DNA of 64,000 nucleotides from Dasania sp. GY-MA-18 (GCF_024734385.1 NZ_JANHAP010000009.1:124001-188000), one strand, 5' to 3'. Positions 8,327-18,833 are shown, counted from the stretch's first letter. Notes: generated by a model from the sequence alone, not told the origin. Made by a program: numbers and translations.

Positions 8327-9187
8327 TTATCTTGAGCTGTGTAAGCTATCGCGTAAATATTCTAATAGTCTGGCGGCGGCAGGCGACAATTCACTCATAT
8401 TATAATAAAAGCCTATAGCAACATTTCCCAGCTCAGGAAGTATATCGCTACTTCTAAAAGATTTTAAACCCGGTAGCATGGTGCTTTTTGCCAGTGCACT
8501 TATGCCCATGCCTGCTTCAACAGCGAAATGAATGCCATGTAATGTTGCAGTGCTGTAAACAATTCTCCAGCTTATATTGGCATCATTAAGTGTTTTTATA
8601 ATGTGATTTCTATAAAGGCAGCCCTCGGGGTACATTATAAGTGGCAAGGGTTTGCTGTTATCTGGGGTATAATCGGCCCCAGTGACCCACATAATAGGGT
8701 TAGTGATTCCGTCTTTGTTGATAGAATTAACATGTTCTAGCTCTTCAATGACCATGATTAAGTCGTAAGCACCTTTTTTAAAGTCACGTTGTAAGTTGGT
8801 GCACAAATCACTTGTTACTTCTAAAGTGGCTTCGGGGTTTGCTGTGGTGTATCGGCTTAATATTGAGGTCAAAAAGCGGTTTTCAAAATCGTTGGGTATG
8901 CCAAGCTTTACTTTTCCGTGAGTGCTAGGCTTATTGTACCGTAATACCATTTCATCATTTAAATCTAATATTTTCCGGGAATAAGCTACAACTAAGTGAC
9001 CATCTTCGGTGAGTTGAAGGCCGCGATCACGGTTAAATAGTGGGAATCCAATTAATTCTTCCAAACGTTTTATTTGTAAGCTGACAGTCGACTGGGTACG
9101 GCCGAGAATATTTCCTGCGCGTGTAAACCCGCCCTGGTCAACTGCAGTTACTAGTGTTCGTAGCAGGTCTATTGGCAGGTTTTTCAT
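8327..9187 (-). CDS. LysR-family transcriptional regulator
   Basis: About 286 aa, with an N-terminal winged helix-turn-helix (opening MKNLPIDLLRTLV, then LGRTQSTVSLQIKRLE) and a C-terminal periplasmic-binding-like effector domain. The ATG at 9187 is preferred because GGGAG lies seven bases upstream; a codon 21 bases earlier has no such site. It is clearly paralogous to the LysR encoded at 43263 beside gcvT, sharing the unusual MKNLP[IM]D start and the GRTQ helix. It lies downstream of the AraC regulator on the same strand and converges on creatininase. A role in controlling creatinine or sarcosine genes is inferred from position. Confidence 0.88.
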   Translation of the reverse strand: MKNLPIDLLRTLVTAVDQGGFTRAGNILGRTQSTVSLQIKRLEELIGFPLFNRDRGLQLTEDGHLVVAYSRKILDLNDEMVLRYNKPSTHGKVKLGIPNDFENRFLTSILSRYTTANPEATLEVTSDLCTNLQRDFKKGAYDLIMVIEELEHVNSINKDGITNPIMWVTGADYTPDNSKPLPLIMYPEGCLYRNHIIKTLNDANISWRIVYSTATLHGIHFAVEAGMGISALAKSTMLPGLKSFRSSDILPELGNVAIGFYYNMSELSPAAARLLEYLRDSLHSSR

Positions 9188-9258
9188 TAATATGCTCCCT
9201 TCGTACAAATTTTCTGATAAATTTTTATGTTATCGATTATCAAGTTTTGTTAAATGGT

Positions 9259-10305
9259 TTAGCTGGCATAGGATTGCCGGGCCTGGCTTGGAGAGATGCC
9301 AAAGTATTCTTTGAAGCAGTGGCTGAAATGTGTCGAGCTAAGAAATCCGCAGGCTGAAGCAATGTTGGCGATTGAATCTTCCCCCTGTAGCAATAAGCGG
9401 CGTGCGTTGGTAATACGTAACTCTAAATAATAGCGCGATGGTGTGGTTTCTAGATGTGATTGAAATAATCGCTCAACACGGCGGCGCGATACGCCGGCGT
9501 ATGTAGCTAAGTCGTTAATGCCCAGCGGCTCCTCAATGTTGGAGTTCATCAGCTGTAGTAAGGTGCGTAGTGTTTCTGGGTAGTTTTGATTGTCGGTGTT
9601 TATGGTGAGGGTTGAACTACTGTTTTCGGTTACCTGGTCGCAGCTCAAAATTTCTCGAATCGCGCGCACTATATCACGCCCCTGTTTTTTCTCTATTAAC
9701 GACAGCATCATTTCTAAAGCGCTAATCGGCCCGGCACTGGTAGCGTGTTTATCATCAATGATATGTGTTTGTTTTGAAATTTTTACCCGGTTAAAGCGTT
9801 CTTGCATAAAAGCATGGTTATCGGGGTGTAGGGCGCATTCTTGATTATCAAGTAGCCCAGCATTGGCTAGTGCAATTGCGCCGTTCCACAATCCGCCAAG
9901 TGTGATGTCTCGCTTAGCGGCAGCTTTGAGTTTTGCACTTAAGACGCTGTGTTGATTAAGTGAGCAGCGGTAGCCGCCGCAAACGATAATTATGTCAGCA
10001 GCGTTTTCTCCTTCTATAGCTAGCTTGTCAAGCCCCCCATTTGTGTTGATGTCAATTGATAGATCGCTTTTCACTGCCTGGCCGTTTAGGCTAAAAGTAG
10101 AGAAGCTAAATTGAGCAAAGCTTCGTACCAGGTTTGCTGTTACCAGTGCGTCAACGGCGGCAGTAAAGGCCATCATTGAGAAGTGTTCAAGCAGTACGAA
10201 GGCGACTCGAGTTGGCTGATCATTTTCGCCCTGTAATGACAGAAACGCGCTGTTGGAGTCCCGCATTAAATGGTTAAAGCTGCGTTTATTTTTATATTTA
10301 TTCAT
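9259..10305 (-). CDS. GATase1-like AraC-family regulator (GlxA/GbdR/SouR type)
   Basis: 348 aa, with an N-terminal DJ-1/PfpI-like ligand domain (about residues 30-190; CGGYRCSLNQ and GGLWNGAIALANAG segments) and a C-terminal AraC DNA-binding domain (about 230-345; SRRRVERLFQ and ACGFLSSTHFSHCFKE). In this family GbdR senses glycine betaine/dimethylglycine and SouR senses sarcosine in Pseudomonas, and relatives control creatinase genes. The gene diverges from glyA-sdaA-soxBDAG across a 376-bp gap, the expected place for a sarcosine-responsive activator of that operon. The exact ligand is inferred. No strong ribosome-binding site precedes the ATG. Confidence 0.88.
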   Translation of the reverse strand: MNKYKNKRSFNHLMRDSNSAFLSLQGENDQPTRVAFVLLEHFSMMAFTAAVDALVTANLVRSFAQFSFSTFSLNGQAVKSDLSIDINTNGGLDKLAIEGENAADIIIVCGGYRCSLNQHSVLSAKLKAAAKRDITLGGLWNGAIALANAGLLDNQECALHPDNHAFMQERFNRVKISKQTHIIDDKHATSAGPISALEMMLSLIEKKQGRDIVRAIREILSCDQVTENSSSTLTINTDNQNYPETLRTLLQLMNSNIEEPLGINDLATYAGVSRRRVERLFQSHLETTPSRYYLELRITNARRLLLQGEDSIANIASACGFLSSTHFSHCFKEYFGISPSQARQSYAS

Positions 10306-10681
10306 TAGTTCTGTAGCTCAAATAGGTTGTGGTGTTAAGGGCACTATTATGCTAGCTATTTTTGCTGCTTAGTTGTTTCTAATGTTTCTAAATTTGATGG
10401 CTATATACTCGGCTTTATTGGCCAGAAGTCAATAACCATTATACCAATATTTATTCGTTATCTCTTACCTAAGTAATGCCGGTAATAGCCTGTGGTTGTA
10501 TCGATTATTAATTTTATTGTTGATTGTCGCAAATACGCAGATTTGGTCGTATTGGCGCAACTATCCCTTTTTGTTATTGGTTAGCATGGTTTCAACAGCG
10601 CTAGTACAAGTTTTTATTGTTCTGGTTTTGGGACATGTTTGTTTAAGCGGGCTGCAAAGCCCAGTATAGAGGTAAGTTATT
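10306..10681. promoter_or_regulatory. Divergent promoter region with candidate AraC-type operator
   Basis: Control region between the AraC regulator and glyA. It holds an imperfect inverted repeat with arms TTGTCGCAAATACG at 10524-10537 and CGTATTGGCGCAA at 10548-10560. Nearer the gene there is a small hairpin with GGGCT/AGCCC arms and a GCAA loop (10649-10662) just before the AGAGG ribosome-binding site of glyA. I did not see the conserved core of a glycine riboswitch. Confidence 0.5.
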
Positions 10682-11962
10682 GTGTTTAATGAAAATAATA
10701 AATTAGAAGAATTCGATGGCGAGCTCTGGAATGCCATTCAGGCTGAGAAAGTTCGACAAGAAAAACATATTGAATTAATAGCATCCGAAAATTATACCAG
10801 TCCTTTGGTTATGCAGGCCCAGGGTTCAGCATTAACCAATAAGTATGCCGAGGGCTATCCTGGTAAGCGTTATTACGGTGGTTGCGAGCATGTTGACGTG
10901 GTGGAGACGCTAGCCATTAGTAGAGCTAAGCAGCTTTTTGGCGCAGATTATGCCAATGTACAGCCGCACTCTGGTTCACAGGCTAATGCCGCTGTTTACA
11001 TGGCTTTGGTGCAGCCCGGTGATACGATATTAGGTATGAGCTTGGCTCACGGTGGCCACTTAACCCATGGTTCTCATGTCAGCTTTTCTGGCAAGATATA
11101 TAACGCTGTACAGTATGGCTTGACTGAAACCGGTGAGATCAATTACGCCGAGGTTGAAGCGCTAGCGAAAGAGCATAAGCCCAAGATGATAGTTGCCGGC
11201 TTCTCAGCCTACTCTCGCATCGCTGATTGGGCACGGTTCCGCGAAATCGCCGATGCGGTTGGTGCTTATCTTTTTGTTGATATGGCCCATGTGGCGGGGC
11301 TAGTGGCTGCTGGCCTGTATCCTAATCCGCTTCCGTTTGCCGATGTAGTAACCACCACGACTCATAAAACATTGCGCGGCCCACGCGGTGGTTTAATTGT
11401 GTGTCGCTCTAACCCCGACTTAGAGAAAAAGTTAGATTCGGCTATTTTCCCTGGAGGCCAGGGCGGGCCGTTAATGCATGTCATTGCGGCTAAAGCTGTC
11501 GCTTTTAAAGAGGCATTAGAGCCTTCATTTAAAGAGTACCAGGCTCAGGTAGTGGCAAATGCAAAAGCTATGGCGCAAGTATTTATGCATCGTGGTTACG
11601 ACGTTGTTTCAGGCGGAACAGACAACCATCTATTTCTTCTTAGCCTTATCAAACAGGGGTTAACAGGTAAAGCTGCTGATGCCGCTTTGGGTCAGGCTTT
11701 TATTACGGTTAATAAAAATGCCGTCCCTAACGATCCACAATCGCCATTTGTAACTTCTGGTTTGCGTATTGGTTCTCCAGTTATTACTACGCGTGGATTA
11801 AAAGAGGCGCAGTGTGCGGAGTTGGCAGAGTGGATCGCAGATATTCTTGATGCTATGCAAGCTGGTGACGCCAGTGAGGCTATTGCTGAAGTGAAAGAAA
11901 GAGTCCATTCACTTTGCATGGATTATCCCGCGTACGGATATTCAGTGTCGGCTAATAAGTAG
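10682..11962 (+). CDS. glyA: Serine hydroxymethyltransferase
   Basis: PLP enzyme converting glycine plus 5,10-methylene-THF to serine plus THF, or the reverse. 426 aa, a near-standard length. The PLP lysine is Lys229 in [14 protein letters not shown], the same number as in Escherichia coli GlyA. The GTG start has AGAGG upstream. As the first gene of the glyA-sdaA-soxBDAG operon it is probably a second, catabolic copy that consumes both products of sarcosine oxidase (glycine and methylene-THF); whether a housekeeping glyA exists elsewhere cannot be seen here. Confidence 0.95.
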   Translation: MFNENNKLEEFDGELWNAIQAEKVRQEKHIELIASENYTSPLVMQAQGSALTNKYAEGYPGKRYYGGCEHVDVVETLAISRAKQLFGADYANVQPHSGSQANAAVYMALVQPGDTILGMSLAHGGHLTHGSHVSFSGKIYNAVQYGLTETGEINYAEVEALAKEHKPKMIVAGFSAYSRIADWARFREIADAVGAYLFVDMAHVAGLVAAGLYPNPLPFADVVTTTTHKTLRGPRGGLIVCRSNPDLEKKLDSAIFPGGQGGPLMHVIAAKAVAFKEALEPSFKEYQAQVVANAKAMAQVFMHRGYDVVSGGTDNHLFLLSLIKQGLTGKAADAALGQAFITVNKNAVPNDPQSPFVTSGLRIGSPVITTRGLKEAQCAELAEWIADILDAMQAGDASEAIAEVKERVHSLCMDYPAYGYSVSANK

Positions 11963-12006
11963 TGTTAGATAAATTTAATCGTTGTATAAAACAGTGAGTG
12001 ATAGAA

Positions 12007-13389
12007 ATGGCTGTTAGTTTATTCGATATGCTAAAAGTGGGTATTGGACCATCTAGCTCTCATACAGTAGGGCCTATGAAAGCGGCTTATTTATTTGCCG
12101 CAGCCTTGCAAGATGCCGGTTTATTAGATGCCGTTGCACGCGTGCAATGTCAGTTGTACGGCTCATTGGGGGCTACAGGTAAAGGGCATGGTTCTGGTCC
12201 TGCAGTGTTACTTGGGCTGGAGGGGTTTTTGCCCGAAGAGATAAATCCTGCCATTGTGGTGCCTAGATCAACTGAGATTTGTAAACAATCACAGTTAATG
12301 TTGTTGGGCGAGCATTCGGTGGCTTTTGATGAAGCCAGTGATCTTATTTTTCATCGCCAAGAGTCATTGCCGTTTCATGCTAATGGTATGAGTTTTTCAG
12401 CCTGGAGTAGTAATGGCGATTTGTTAAATCACCGCGTTTACTATTCAGTGGGTGGTGGATTTGTAGTTGATGAAGATGCCGCAGGTGCGGATCGTATCGT
12501 TGAAGACACTACCGAGCTACCTTACCCGTTTCGTACTGGTGCAGAGCTATTGGCGATATGTGAAAGTGAAGATTTGGCTATTGCTGATGTGATGTTTGCC
12601 AACGAGCAAGTCTGGCGCACTGAGGATGAAATTACAGATGGCATACTAAAAATCTGGGAGGTCATGAAAGAGTGTGTACAAAACGGTATTCAAAACGAAG
12701 GTATTCTGCCTGGAGGTTTAAAAGTTAAACGTCGTGCTGCGGCCTTATATCGCGATCTAAAAAATCGCAGTCGCATGGACATGATTACGCCATCGCTAGG
12801 GGCCCTAGATTGGGTCAACCTTTATGCCTTAGCGGTTAATGAAGAGAATGCTGCCGGTGGCCGTATGGTTACCGCACCCACCAACGGCGCGGCGGGCATT
12901 ATCCCAGCCGTGCTGCATTACTACTGCAATTTTTGCCCTAATGCCAACGACGAAGGTGTGATCCGCTTTCTATTGACGGCAGCAGCAATAGGTATTCTGT
13001 TTAAAGAGAACGCCTCCATTTCAGGTGCTGAAGTGGGCTGTCAGGGTGAGGTGGGCTCGGCCTGTGCAATGGCCGCGGCTGGGTTGGCAGAAGCCACCGG
13101 TGGCACCCCTCAACAAGTAGAAAACGCTGCAGAGATTGGCATGGAGCACAATCTAGGTCTGACCTGTGACCCTATAGGTGGTTTGGTACAAGTGCCCTGC
13201 ATAGAGCGCAATGCTATGGCGTCATTAAAAGCGATTAACGCCGCAGCATTAGCGTTACGTGGTGATGGCAAGCACTTTGTCTCCTTGGATAAAGTGATTC
13301 TCACCATGCGTGAGACCGGCAAGGACATGCTGGATAAATACAAAGAAACATCTAGGGGAGGTTTGGCTGTCAATATTATCGAATGTTGA
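12007..13389 (+). CDS. sdaA: L-serine ammonia-lyase, iron-sulfur dependent
   Basis: [4Fe-4S] enzyme deaminating L-serine to pyruvate and ammonia. 460 aa from the ATG at 12007; a GTG at 11998 is possible but gives an atypical start. The N-terminal segment [17 protein letters not shown] is diagnostic. The three cluster cysteines are Cys345, Cys387 and Cys398, with the spacing seen in single-chain type 2 enzymes. It sits 45 bases after glyA and about 60 before soxB, and completes the route from sarcosine to pyruvate. Confidence 0.94.
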   Translation: MAVSLFDMLKVGIGPSSSHTVGPMKAAYLFAAALQDAGLLDAVARVQCQLYGSLGATGKGHGSGPAVLLGLEGFLPEEINPAIVVPRSTEICKQSQLMLLGEHSVAFDEASDLIFHRQESLPFHANGMSFSAWSSNGDLLNHRVYYSVGGGFVVDEDAAGADRIVEDTTELPYPFRTGAELLAICESEDLAIADVMFANEQVWRTEDEITDGILKIWEVMKECVQNGIQNEGILPGGLKVKRRAAALYRDLKNRSRMDMITPSLGALDWVNLYALAVNEENAAGGRMVTAPTNGAAGIIPAVLHYYCNFCPNANDEGVIRFLLTAAAIGILFKENASISGAEVGCQGEVGSACAMAAAGLAEATGGTPQQVENAAEIGMEHNLGLTCDPIGGLVQVPCIERNAMASLKAINAAALALRGDGKHFVSLDKVILTMRETGKDMLDKYKETSRGGLAVNIIEC

Positions 13390-13452
13390 TAGGTCGATTC
13401 GACAAAGCCATTGTTGGGCGTTTGCGCCCGGCATTTAAAGAGGAAACTTATA

Positions 13453-14706
13453 ATGAACAAATACTCGGGTTTTGGCCTATTAAAACACGGCCTAAGTTAT
13501 CACGAGAACTGGCAGCGGGCATGGCGCAACCCCAAGCCGAAAGCTAAATACGATGTTGTTATCGTCGGTGGCGGTGGCCATGGTTTGGCGACGGCTTACT
13601 ATCTCGCTAAAGTGCACGGTGTTACAAATATTGCAGTCGTTGAAAAAGGCTACTTAGGGGGCGGTAACACCGCCAGAAACACTACGATTGTGCGCTCAAA
13701 TTATTTGTGGGATGAATCAGCGCATTTGTATGAGCATGCTATGAAATTGTGGGAGGGCTTGTCTCAAGACCTTAACTACAACGTCATGTTTTCGCAGCGC
13801 GGCGTATTGAACCTTGGCCACACGTTACAAGATATGCGTGATATTCAGCGCCGCGTAAATGCCAACCGCCTTAACGGTATCGATGGAGAGGTACTCGACA
13901 CCCAACAGGTACAAGAAATTGTACCCATCATGGATTGCTCAGCCAATACCCGCTACCCCGTATTGGGTGCTTCTTGGCAGCCCCGTGCCGGTGTCGCCCG
14001 CCACGATGCGGTGGCTTGGGGCTATGCCCGAGCAGCGGACGCCTTGGGAGTTGATTTGATTCAGCAATGTGAAGTCGACGATATTATTACCGAAGACGGT
14101 GCTGCGGTAGCGGTACACACCAAGCAACACGGTCTCATTAAAGCTGACCGCATCGGTTGCGTGGTAGCGGGTAACTCAAGTGTATTGGCAAAAATGGCTG
14201 GTTTTAGCTTGCCGTTAGAGTCGCACCCTTTACAAGCGTTGGTATCCGAACCAATAAAGCCCATCTTAGATACCGTTGTTATGTCAAACCATGTACACGG
14301 CTACGTATCACAATCTGATAAAGGCGATTTAGTTATCGGTGCGGGTATTGATGGTTATAACGGTTACGGTCAGCGGGGCTCTTACTCCACTATCGAGCAC
14401 ACTGTACAAGCCATTATAGAGTTATTCCCAATCTTTAGCCGCGTACGTATGAACCGACAGTGGGGCGGTATTGTTGATACCTGTCCAGACGCTTGCCCCA
14501 TTATTTCAGACACGCCGGTAGAGAACCTGTTTTTCAACTGCGGTTGGGGTACGGGTGGCTTTAAGGCAACACCAGGTTCAGGCCATGTGTTTGCTGCCAC
14601 TTTGGCGAAAGGTGAAGCACATGAGTTAGCTAAGCCCTTCTCGATGTTCCGTTTTAACGACGGATCCCTAATTGACGAACACGGTGCCGCCGGTGTGGCG
14701 CACTAA
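13453..14706 (+). CDS. soxB: Sarcosine oxidase beta subunit
   Basis: Flavin subunit of heterotetrameric sarcosine oxidase, which oxidises sarcosine to glycine with production of H2O2 and 5,10-methylene-THF. 417 aa. The FAD-binding GGGGHG is at residues 39-44, and the [14 protein letters not shown] segment has a histidine near residue 184 that corresponds, from memory, to the covalent FMN attachment site. The ATG at 13453 follows AGGAAA; an in-frame codon at 13411 is less likely. It is the first of four sox genes in the standard B-D-A-G order. Confidence 0.95.
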   Translation: MNKYSGFGLLKHGLSYHENWQRAWRNPKPKAKYDVVIVGGGGHGLATAYYLAKVHGVTNIAVVEKGYLGGGNTARNTTIVRSNYLWDESAHLYEHAMKLWEGLSQDLNYNVMFSQRGVLNLGHTLQDMRDIQRRVNANRLNGIDGEVLDTQQVQEIVPIMDCSANTRYPVLGASWQPRAGVARHDAVAWGYARAADALGVDLIQQCEVDDIITEDGAAVAVHTKQHGLIKADRIGCVVAGNSSVLAKMAGFSLPLESHPLQALVSEPIKPILDTVVMSNHVHGYVSQSDKGDLVIGAGIDGYNGYGQRGSYSTIEHTVQAIIELFPIFSRVRMNRQWGGIVDTCPDACPIISDTPVENLFFNCGWGTGGFKATPGSGHVFAATLAKGEAHELAKPFSMFRFNDGSLIDEHGAAGVAH

Positions 14707-14721
14707 CTGAGGAGCAAGAAC

Positions 14722-15033
14722 ATGTTTTATATCTATTGTCCTTATTGCCAAGAGCACCGGGAAGAGGAAGAGTTTCACGCTGCTGGCCAAGCACATATCG
14801 CACGCCCAGCAGACCCTGATAACTGCACCGATGAGGAGTGGGGCGACTACCTTTACTTTCGCAAAAACCCCAGAGGTTTACACCACGAAATGTGGGTGCA
14901 TGCTGCTGGCTGCCGCAAGTTTTTTAATATGACACGCGACACCCAGAGCTATGAAATAAAAGAAGTGTACAAGATGGGCGAGCAGCCACAGATTGTTTCA
15001 GAGCAAGATTCGATAGCGAGGGGTACAGCATGA
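14722..15033 (+). CDS. soxD: Sarcosine oxidase delta subunit
   Basis: Small zinc-binding subunit, 103 aa. Zinc ligands are visible as Cys6, Cys9, His60 and Cys64 (CPYC near the N-terminus and VHAAGCRKFF), matching the known delta-subunit pattern within one residue. It overlaps the start of soxA by four bases (ATGA), indicating translational coupling. A clear GAGGAGC site precedes its ATG. Confidence 0.94.
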   Translation: MFYIYCPYCQEHREEEEFHAAGQAHIARPADPDNCTDEEWGDYLYFRKNPRGLHHEMWVHAAGCRKFFNMTRDTQSYEIKEVYKMGEQPQIVSEQDSIARGTA

Positions 15034-18000
15034 CACAGAACAACCGCCTTTCTAGCGGTGGCCGCATCGATCGCAGCCAACCGCTGACTTTTACCTTTAA
15101 TGGCAAACAGTACCAAGGCTTTAAAGGGGATACCGTGGCGTCGGCTTTACTTGCTAACGGCGTTGATATCGTCGGCCGTAGTTTTAAATACAGTCGCCCA
15201 CGGGGTGTGATTGCTGCCGGTGCAGAAGAGCCAAATGCGATACTGCAAATGGGGGCGACCGAAGCAACGCAAGTGCCCAATGTGCGAGCCACGCAGCAAG
15301 AATTGTTTGATGGCTTAGTGTGCCAAGTGACTAATGGCTGGCCCAGTGCCGAGTTTGATGTTATGGGTTTAGTAGGTAAAGCAGGGGGCAGCTTTATGCC
15401 ACCGGGTTTTTACTACAAAACCTTTATGTACCCGCAGTCTATGTGGGACACCTACGAAAAATGTATTCGTAAAGCCGCGGGTCTTGGGCGTTCGCCACGG
15501 GAGAACGACCCCGATATTTACGATCACATTAACCAGCATGTTGACGTTATGATTGTTGGCGGTGGTGCTGCTGGACTTGCCGCAGCATTAAGTGCATCGC
15601 GCAGTGGGGCGCGTGTGATTTTGGCCGATGAGCAAGCCGAGCTAGGCGGTAGCTTGCTGCACGCCAGTGAGAGCATCGACGGCCGTCCCGCCTCAGAGTG
15701 GGCCGCAGAAGTGATTGCTCAGCTAGAAGCTTGTGACAATGTGCAATTATTGCCGCGTTCAACGGTTAATGGCTATCACGATCATAACTTCTTGACGATA
15801 CACCAGCGCTGCACCGATCATCTTTTAGATTGTGCGCCTATAGGCCAGGCTAGGCAGCGTATGCATCGCGTGCGTGCCAAGTGGGTGGTATTGGCAACTG
15901 GCGCACATGAGAGGCCATTGGTGTTTGCTAATAACGATGTGCCAGGTTGCATGTTGGCCTCGGCGGTTACCACCTATATTAAACGTTATTCGGTAGTTCC
16001 GGGTGAGCGATTAGTGTTGATGACCACTAATGATAGTGCTTATCAAGCAGCCTTTGATTGGGCCGAAAGTGGTAGATTTGTGGTGGCCATAGTTGATACC
16101 CGAGCCCATCCAGGTGGCGATGTTATCGACGAGGCAAATAGGCGTGGCTTGAAGGTTATTGCCGGCAGTGCAGTGATTGAAGTAAAGGGCAGTAAACGTG
16201 TAACGGGCGTATCTGTATCGGCTATTAATCAGCTAGGTGATAAAGCGCTGGGGCCGGTAAAACATTTAACCTGCGATACCGTTGCTAGCTCAGGTGGCTG
16301 GAGCCCCGCAGTGCATCTTTCTTGTCATACAGGCAGTCGCCCGGTGTGGCGCGACGATGTTATCGGCTTTGTGCCTGGTAATAGCCAGCAAAAGCAGCTC
16401 ACAGCAGGTGCCATTAACGGTACCGCAGCTCTTAGCACATGTTTGCAAGAAGGTTTTCAGGCGGGCCGTGAAGCCGCGATTAATGCCGGCTTTGATACTG
16501 TACCTAGCATTAGCTTACCCAAGGTTGATGAGCGGCATATTGGGGCGGCGATGGCCTTATTTCACATTCCGCATAGCAAGCCTACAAGCAGGGCGCCAAA
16601 ACAGTTTGTCGATTTTCAGACTGATGTGACGGCAGCGGGTATCGAAATCGCCACCCGTGAAGGCTATGAATCTATCGAGCACGTTAAGCGTTACACCGCC
16701 ATGGGCTTTGGTACCGACCAAGGCAAGCTGGGTAATATTAACGGCATGGCGATTGCCGCTAAATCGATGAACAAAACAATTCCTGAAACAGGCACTACAA
16801 TTTTCCGCCCCAACTACACACCGGTTACCTTTGGCGCTGTTGCCGGCCGCCACTGTGGTGAGTTATTTGATCCTAAACGCTACAGCGCCATGCATAGCTG
16901 GCACTTAAAAAACGGTGCCTTATTTGAGGATGTTGGCTTGTGGAAACGCCCTTGGTACTTCCCGCAGGCGGGTGAGTCTATGCAAGAATCACTTAACCGT
17001 GAGTGTAAGGCGGCTCGTGAGGGAGTGGCCATCTTAGATGCCTCGACCTTAGGTAAAATCGATATACAGGGTAAAGATGCGCGTGAATTTTTAGGCCGTA
17101 TCTACACCAACGCTTGGGCAAAGCTTGCCATCGGCAAATGCCGCTACGGCCTAATGTGTGGTGAAGATGGCATGGTGTTTGATGATGGTGTAACTGCTTG
17201 CTTAGCTGATGATCACTTTGTGATGACCACCACCACCGGCGGTGCCGCCCGCGTGTTGGAATGGTTGGAGCTGTATCACCAAACCGAATGGCCCGAGATG
17301 GAGGTTTACTTTAATACCGTGACCGACCAGTGGTCGACTATGACTATCTCTGGCCCTAACAGCCGCAAGCTGTTGTCGGAGTTGACGGGTGATATTGATT
17401 TAAGCCGCGATGCTTTTAAATTTATGGATTGGCATGAAGGCACGGTAGCGGGTGTGCCAGCACGTGTATTCCGTATCTCTTTTACCGGCGAGCTGTCGTT
17501 CGAGGTTAATGTGCCGGCTAACTATGGCCTTTATGTTTGGGAGAAGGTTTTTGAACACGGCGCTAAATATAACCTGACCCCTTACGGTACAGAAACTATG
17601 CACATATTGCGTGCCGAAAAAGGTTTTATTATTGCCGGCCAAGATACTGACGGCTCAGTCACTCCTATCGACTTAGGGATGGACTGGTGTGTGAGTAATC
17701 AAAAACCATACAGTTACATTGGTAAACGAGGTATGAACCGCGAAGATTGTTTACGTAAAAATCGTAAACAATTAGTGGGCCTTAAAACCAAGCGTAGTGA
17801 TGTGGTTATACCCGAAGGTTCACAGGCGGTTGCTGACCCTAATGAGCCAGTGCCGATGACGATGTTGGGGCATATCACCTCTAGCTACTACAGCGCTTGT
17901 TTGGGCAGAAGTATTGCCATGGGCATGATACGCGATGGGTTCGAACGCATGGGGCAGACGGTTTATTACCCGCAGCCCGATGGTTCCGTTATCGAAGCGG

Positions 18001-18053
18001 AGATTTGCAGCCCAATATTCTTAGATCCGAAGGGAGAGCGTCAAAATGTCTGA
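15030..18053 (+). CDS. soxA: Sarcosine oxidase alpha subunit
   Basis: Largest subunit, 1007 aa. The N-terminal ~100 residues have the ferredoxin-like fold without a cluster (RSFKYSRPRGV segment). An NAD-binding Rossmann motif (GGGAAG) is at about residues 175-180. The C-terminal ~400 residues form a GcvT-like folate domain that traps the methylene group on THF. It overlaps soxD by 4 and soxG by 8 bases, so the subunits are co-translated. There is no frameshift and the length is in the family range. Confidence 0.95.
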   Translation: MTQNNRLSSGGRIDRSQPLTFTFNGKQYQGFKGDTVASALLANGVDIVGRSFKYSRPRGVIAAGAEEPNAILQMGATEATQVPNVRATQQELFDGLVCQVTNGWPSAEFDVMGLVGKAGGSFMPPGFYYKTFMYPQSMWDTYEKCIRKAAGLGRSPRENDPDIYDHINQHVDVMIVGGGAAGLAAALSASRSGARVILADEQAELGGSLLHASESIDGRPASEWAAEVIAQLEACDNVQLLPRSTVNGYHDHNFLTIHQRCTDHLLDCAPIGQARQRMHRVRAKWVVLATGAHERPLVFANNDVPGCMLASAVTTYIKRYSVVPGERLVLMTTNDSAYQAAFDWAESGRFVVAIVDTRAHPGGDVIDEANRRGLKVIAGSAVIEVKGSKRVTGVSVSAINQLGDKALGPVKHLTCDTVASSGGWSPAVHLSCHTGSRPVWRDDVIGFVPGNSQQKQLTAGAINGTAALSTCLQEGFQAGREAAINAGFDTVPSISLPKVDERHIGAAMALFHIPHSKPTSRAPKQFVDFQTDVTAAGIEIATREGYESIEHVKRYTAMGFGTDQGKLGNINGMAIAAKSMNKTIPETGTTIFRPNYTPVTFGAVAGRHCGELFDPKRYSAMHSWHLKNGALFEDVGLWKRPWYFPQAGESMQESLNRECKAAREGVAILDASTLGKIDIQGKDAREFLGRIYTNAWAKLAIGKCRYGLMCGEDGMVFDDGVTACLADDHFVMTTTTGGAARVLEWLELYHQTEWPEMEVYFNTVTDQWSTMTISGPNSRKLLSELTGDIDLSRDAFKFMDWHEGTVAGVPARVFRISFTGELSFEVNVPANYGLYVWEKVFEHGAKYNLTPYGTETMHILRAEKGFIIAGQDTDGSVTPIDLGMDWCVSNQKPYSYIGKRGMNREDCLRKNRKQLVGLKTKRSDVVIPEGSQAVADPNEPVPMTMLGHITSSYYSACLGRSIAMGMIRDGFERMGQTVYYPQPDGSVIEAEICSPIFLDPKGERQNV

Positions 18054-18735
18054 TGTTACAAATGTAGAAGCTAGTAGCCCGGTACAGGCTGGTGAACAGG
18101 CCGCTAAACCACAGGTGGCTGTGATGAACTTATTAGCTGGAGAAGGCCCGCGGGCAGACAGCCCCTTAGCTCACGCTGAGTTGGGGGCGATTGCCAAACA
18201 AAGTGATGCTAAGGGTGGGGTCTGCCTGCAAGAGCTGAAGTTATTGGGGCATCTTGTGTTACGGGGTGACCCTAACAATCAAAGCTTTGTTGCTGGAGTT
18301 ACTAAGGTTTTAGGCGTTGCCTTACCGGCTGCTCTTAAAACTGAAGTGATTGGTGAGTTATCAGTGCACTGGGTTTCGCCTGACGAATGGTTACTTATTA
18401 TGCCGGCAAAGCAGGCGTTTCAACTAGAGCGCGAGTTGCGCGCAGAATTAACAGGTCACTATGCCATTGTTAATGTCTCAGGAGGCCAGACGGTTCTTCG
18501 CCTAACGGGGCCAGATGTCGATAAAGTACTGTGCAAATCCACGCCTTATGATGTGCATGAACGTAACTTTCCGGTGGGCAAAGTGGTGACGTCGGTATTT
18601 GCCAAGAGTCAGGCAGTGATCAGTCGCTCGGGGGAGGAGGCCTGGGATTTAGTTGTTCGGCGCAGCTTTGCCGACTATCTGTGGCTATGGCTGCAGGATG
18701 CATCAGCCGAATATGGCTTACAGATTAAGGGGTAA
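18046..18735 (+). CDS. soxG: Sarcosine oxidase gamma subunit
   Basis: 229 aa, with a GcvT/YgfZ-like fold. The conserved stretches VHWVSPDEWLL and the C-terminal RRSFADYLWLWL are typical of SoxG. It begins inside the last codons of soxA. The first ~45 residues are poorly conserved in the family and look disordered here. It is the last gene of the operon; a strong terminator follows. No purU or formaldehyde dehydrogenase follows, unlike some pseudomonad sox operons. Confidence 0.92.
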   Translation: MSDVTNVEASSPVQAGEQAAKPQVAVMNLLAGEGPRADSPLAHAELGAIAKQSDAKGGVCLQELKLLGHLVLRGDPNNQSFVAGVTKVLGVALPAALKTEVIGELSVHWVSPDEWLLIMPAKQAFQLERELRAELTGHYAIVNVSGGQTVLRLTGPDVDKVLCKSTPYDVHERNFPVGKVVTSVFAKSQAVISRSGEEAWDLVVRRSFADYLWLWLQDASAEYGLQIKG

Positions 18736-18809
18736 GCCTTGAGCCCAGTTCTGATCTGGGCTGTCATTAGCATAGATCCCTAGCTGTTTATCAATAGGTC
18801 TCGCTGTTT

Positions 18810-18833
18810 GCCTGCTTTTGCAGGCTTTTTTTT
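18810..18833 (+). terminator. Rho-independent terminator of the sox operon
   Basis: Stem GCCTGC / GCAGGC with a TTTT loop followed by eight T residues, about 75 bases after the soxG stop. Confidence 0.9.

Noticed and set aside
10306-10681. Possible glycine riboswitch upstream of glyA
   Set aside because: I looked for the conserved paired-aptamer core and saw only a small GCAA-loop hairpin and an operator-like repeat.
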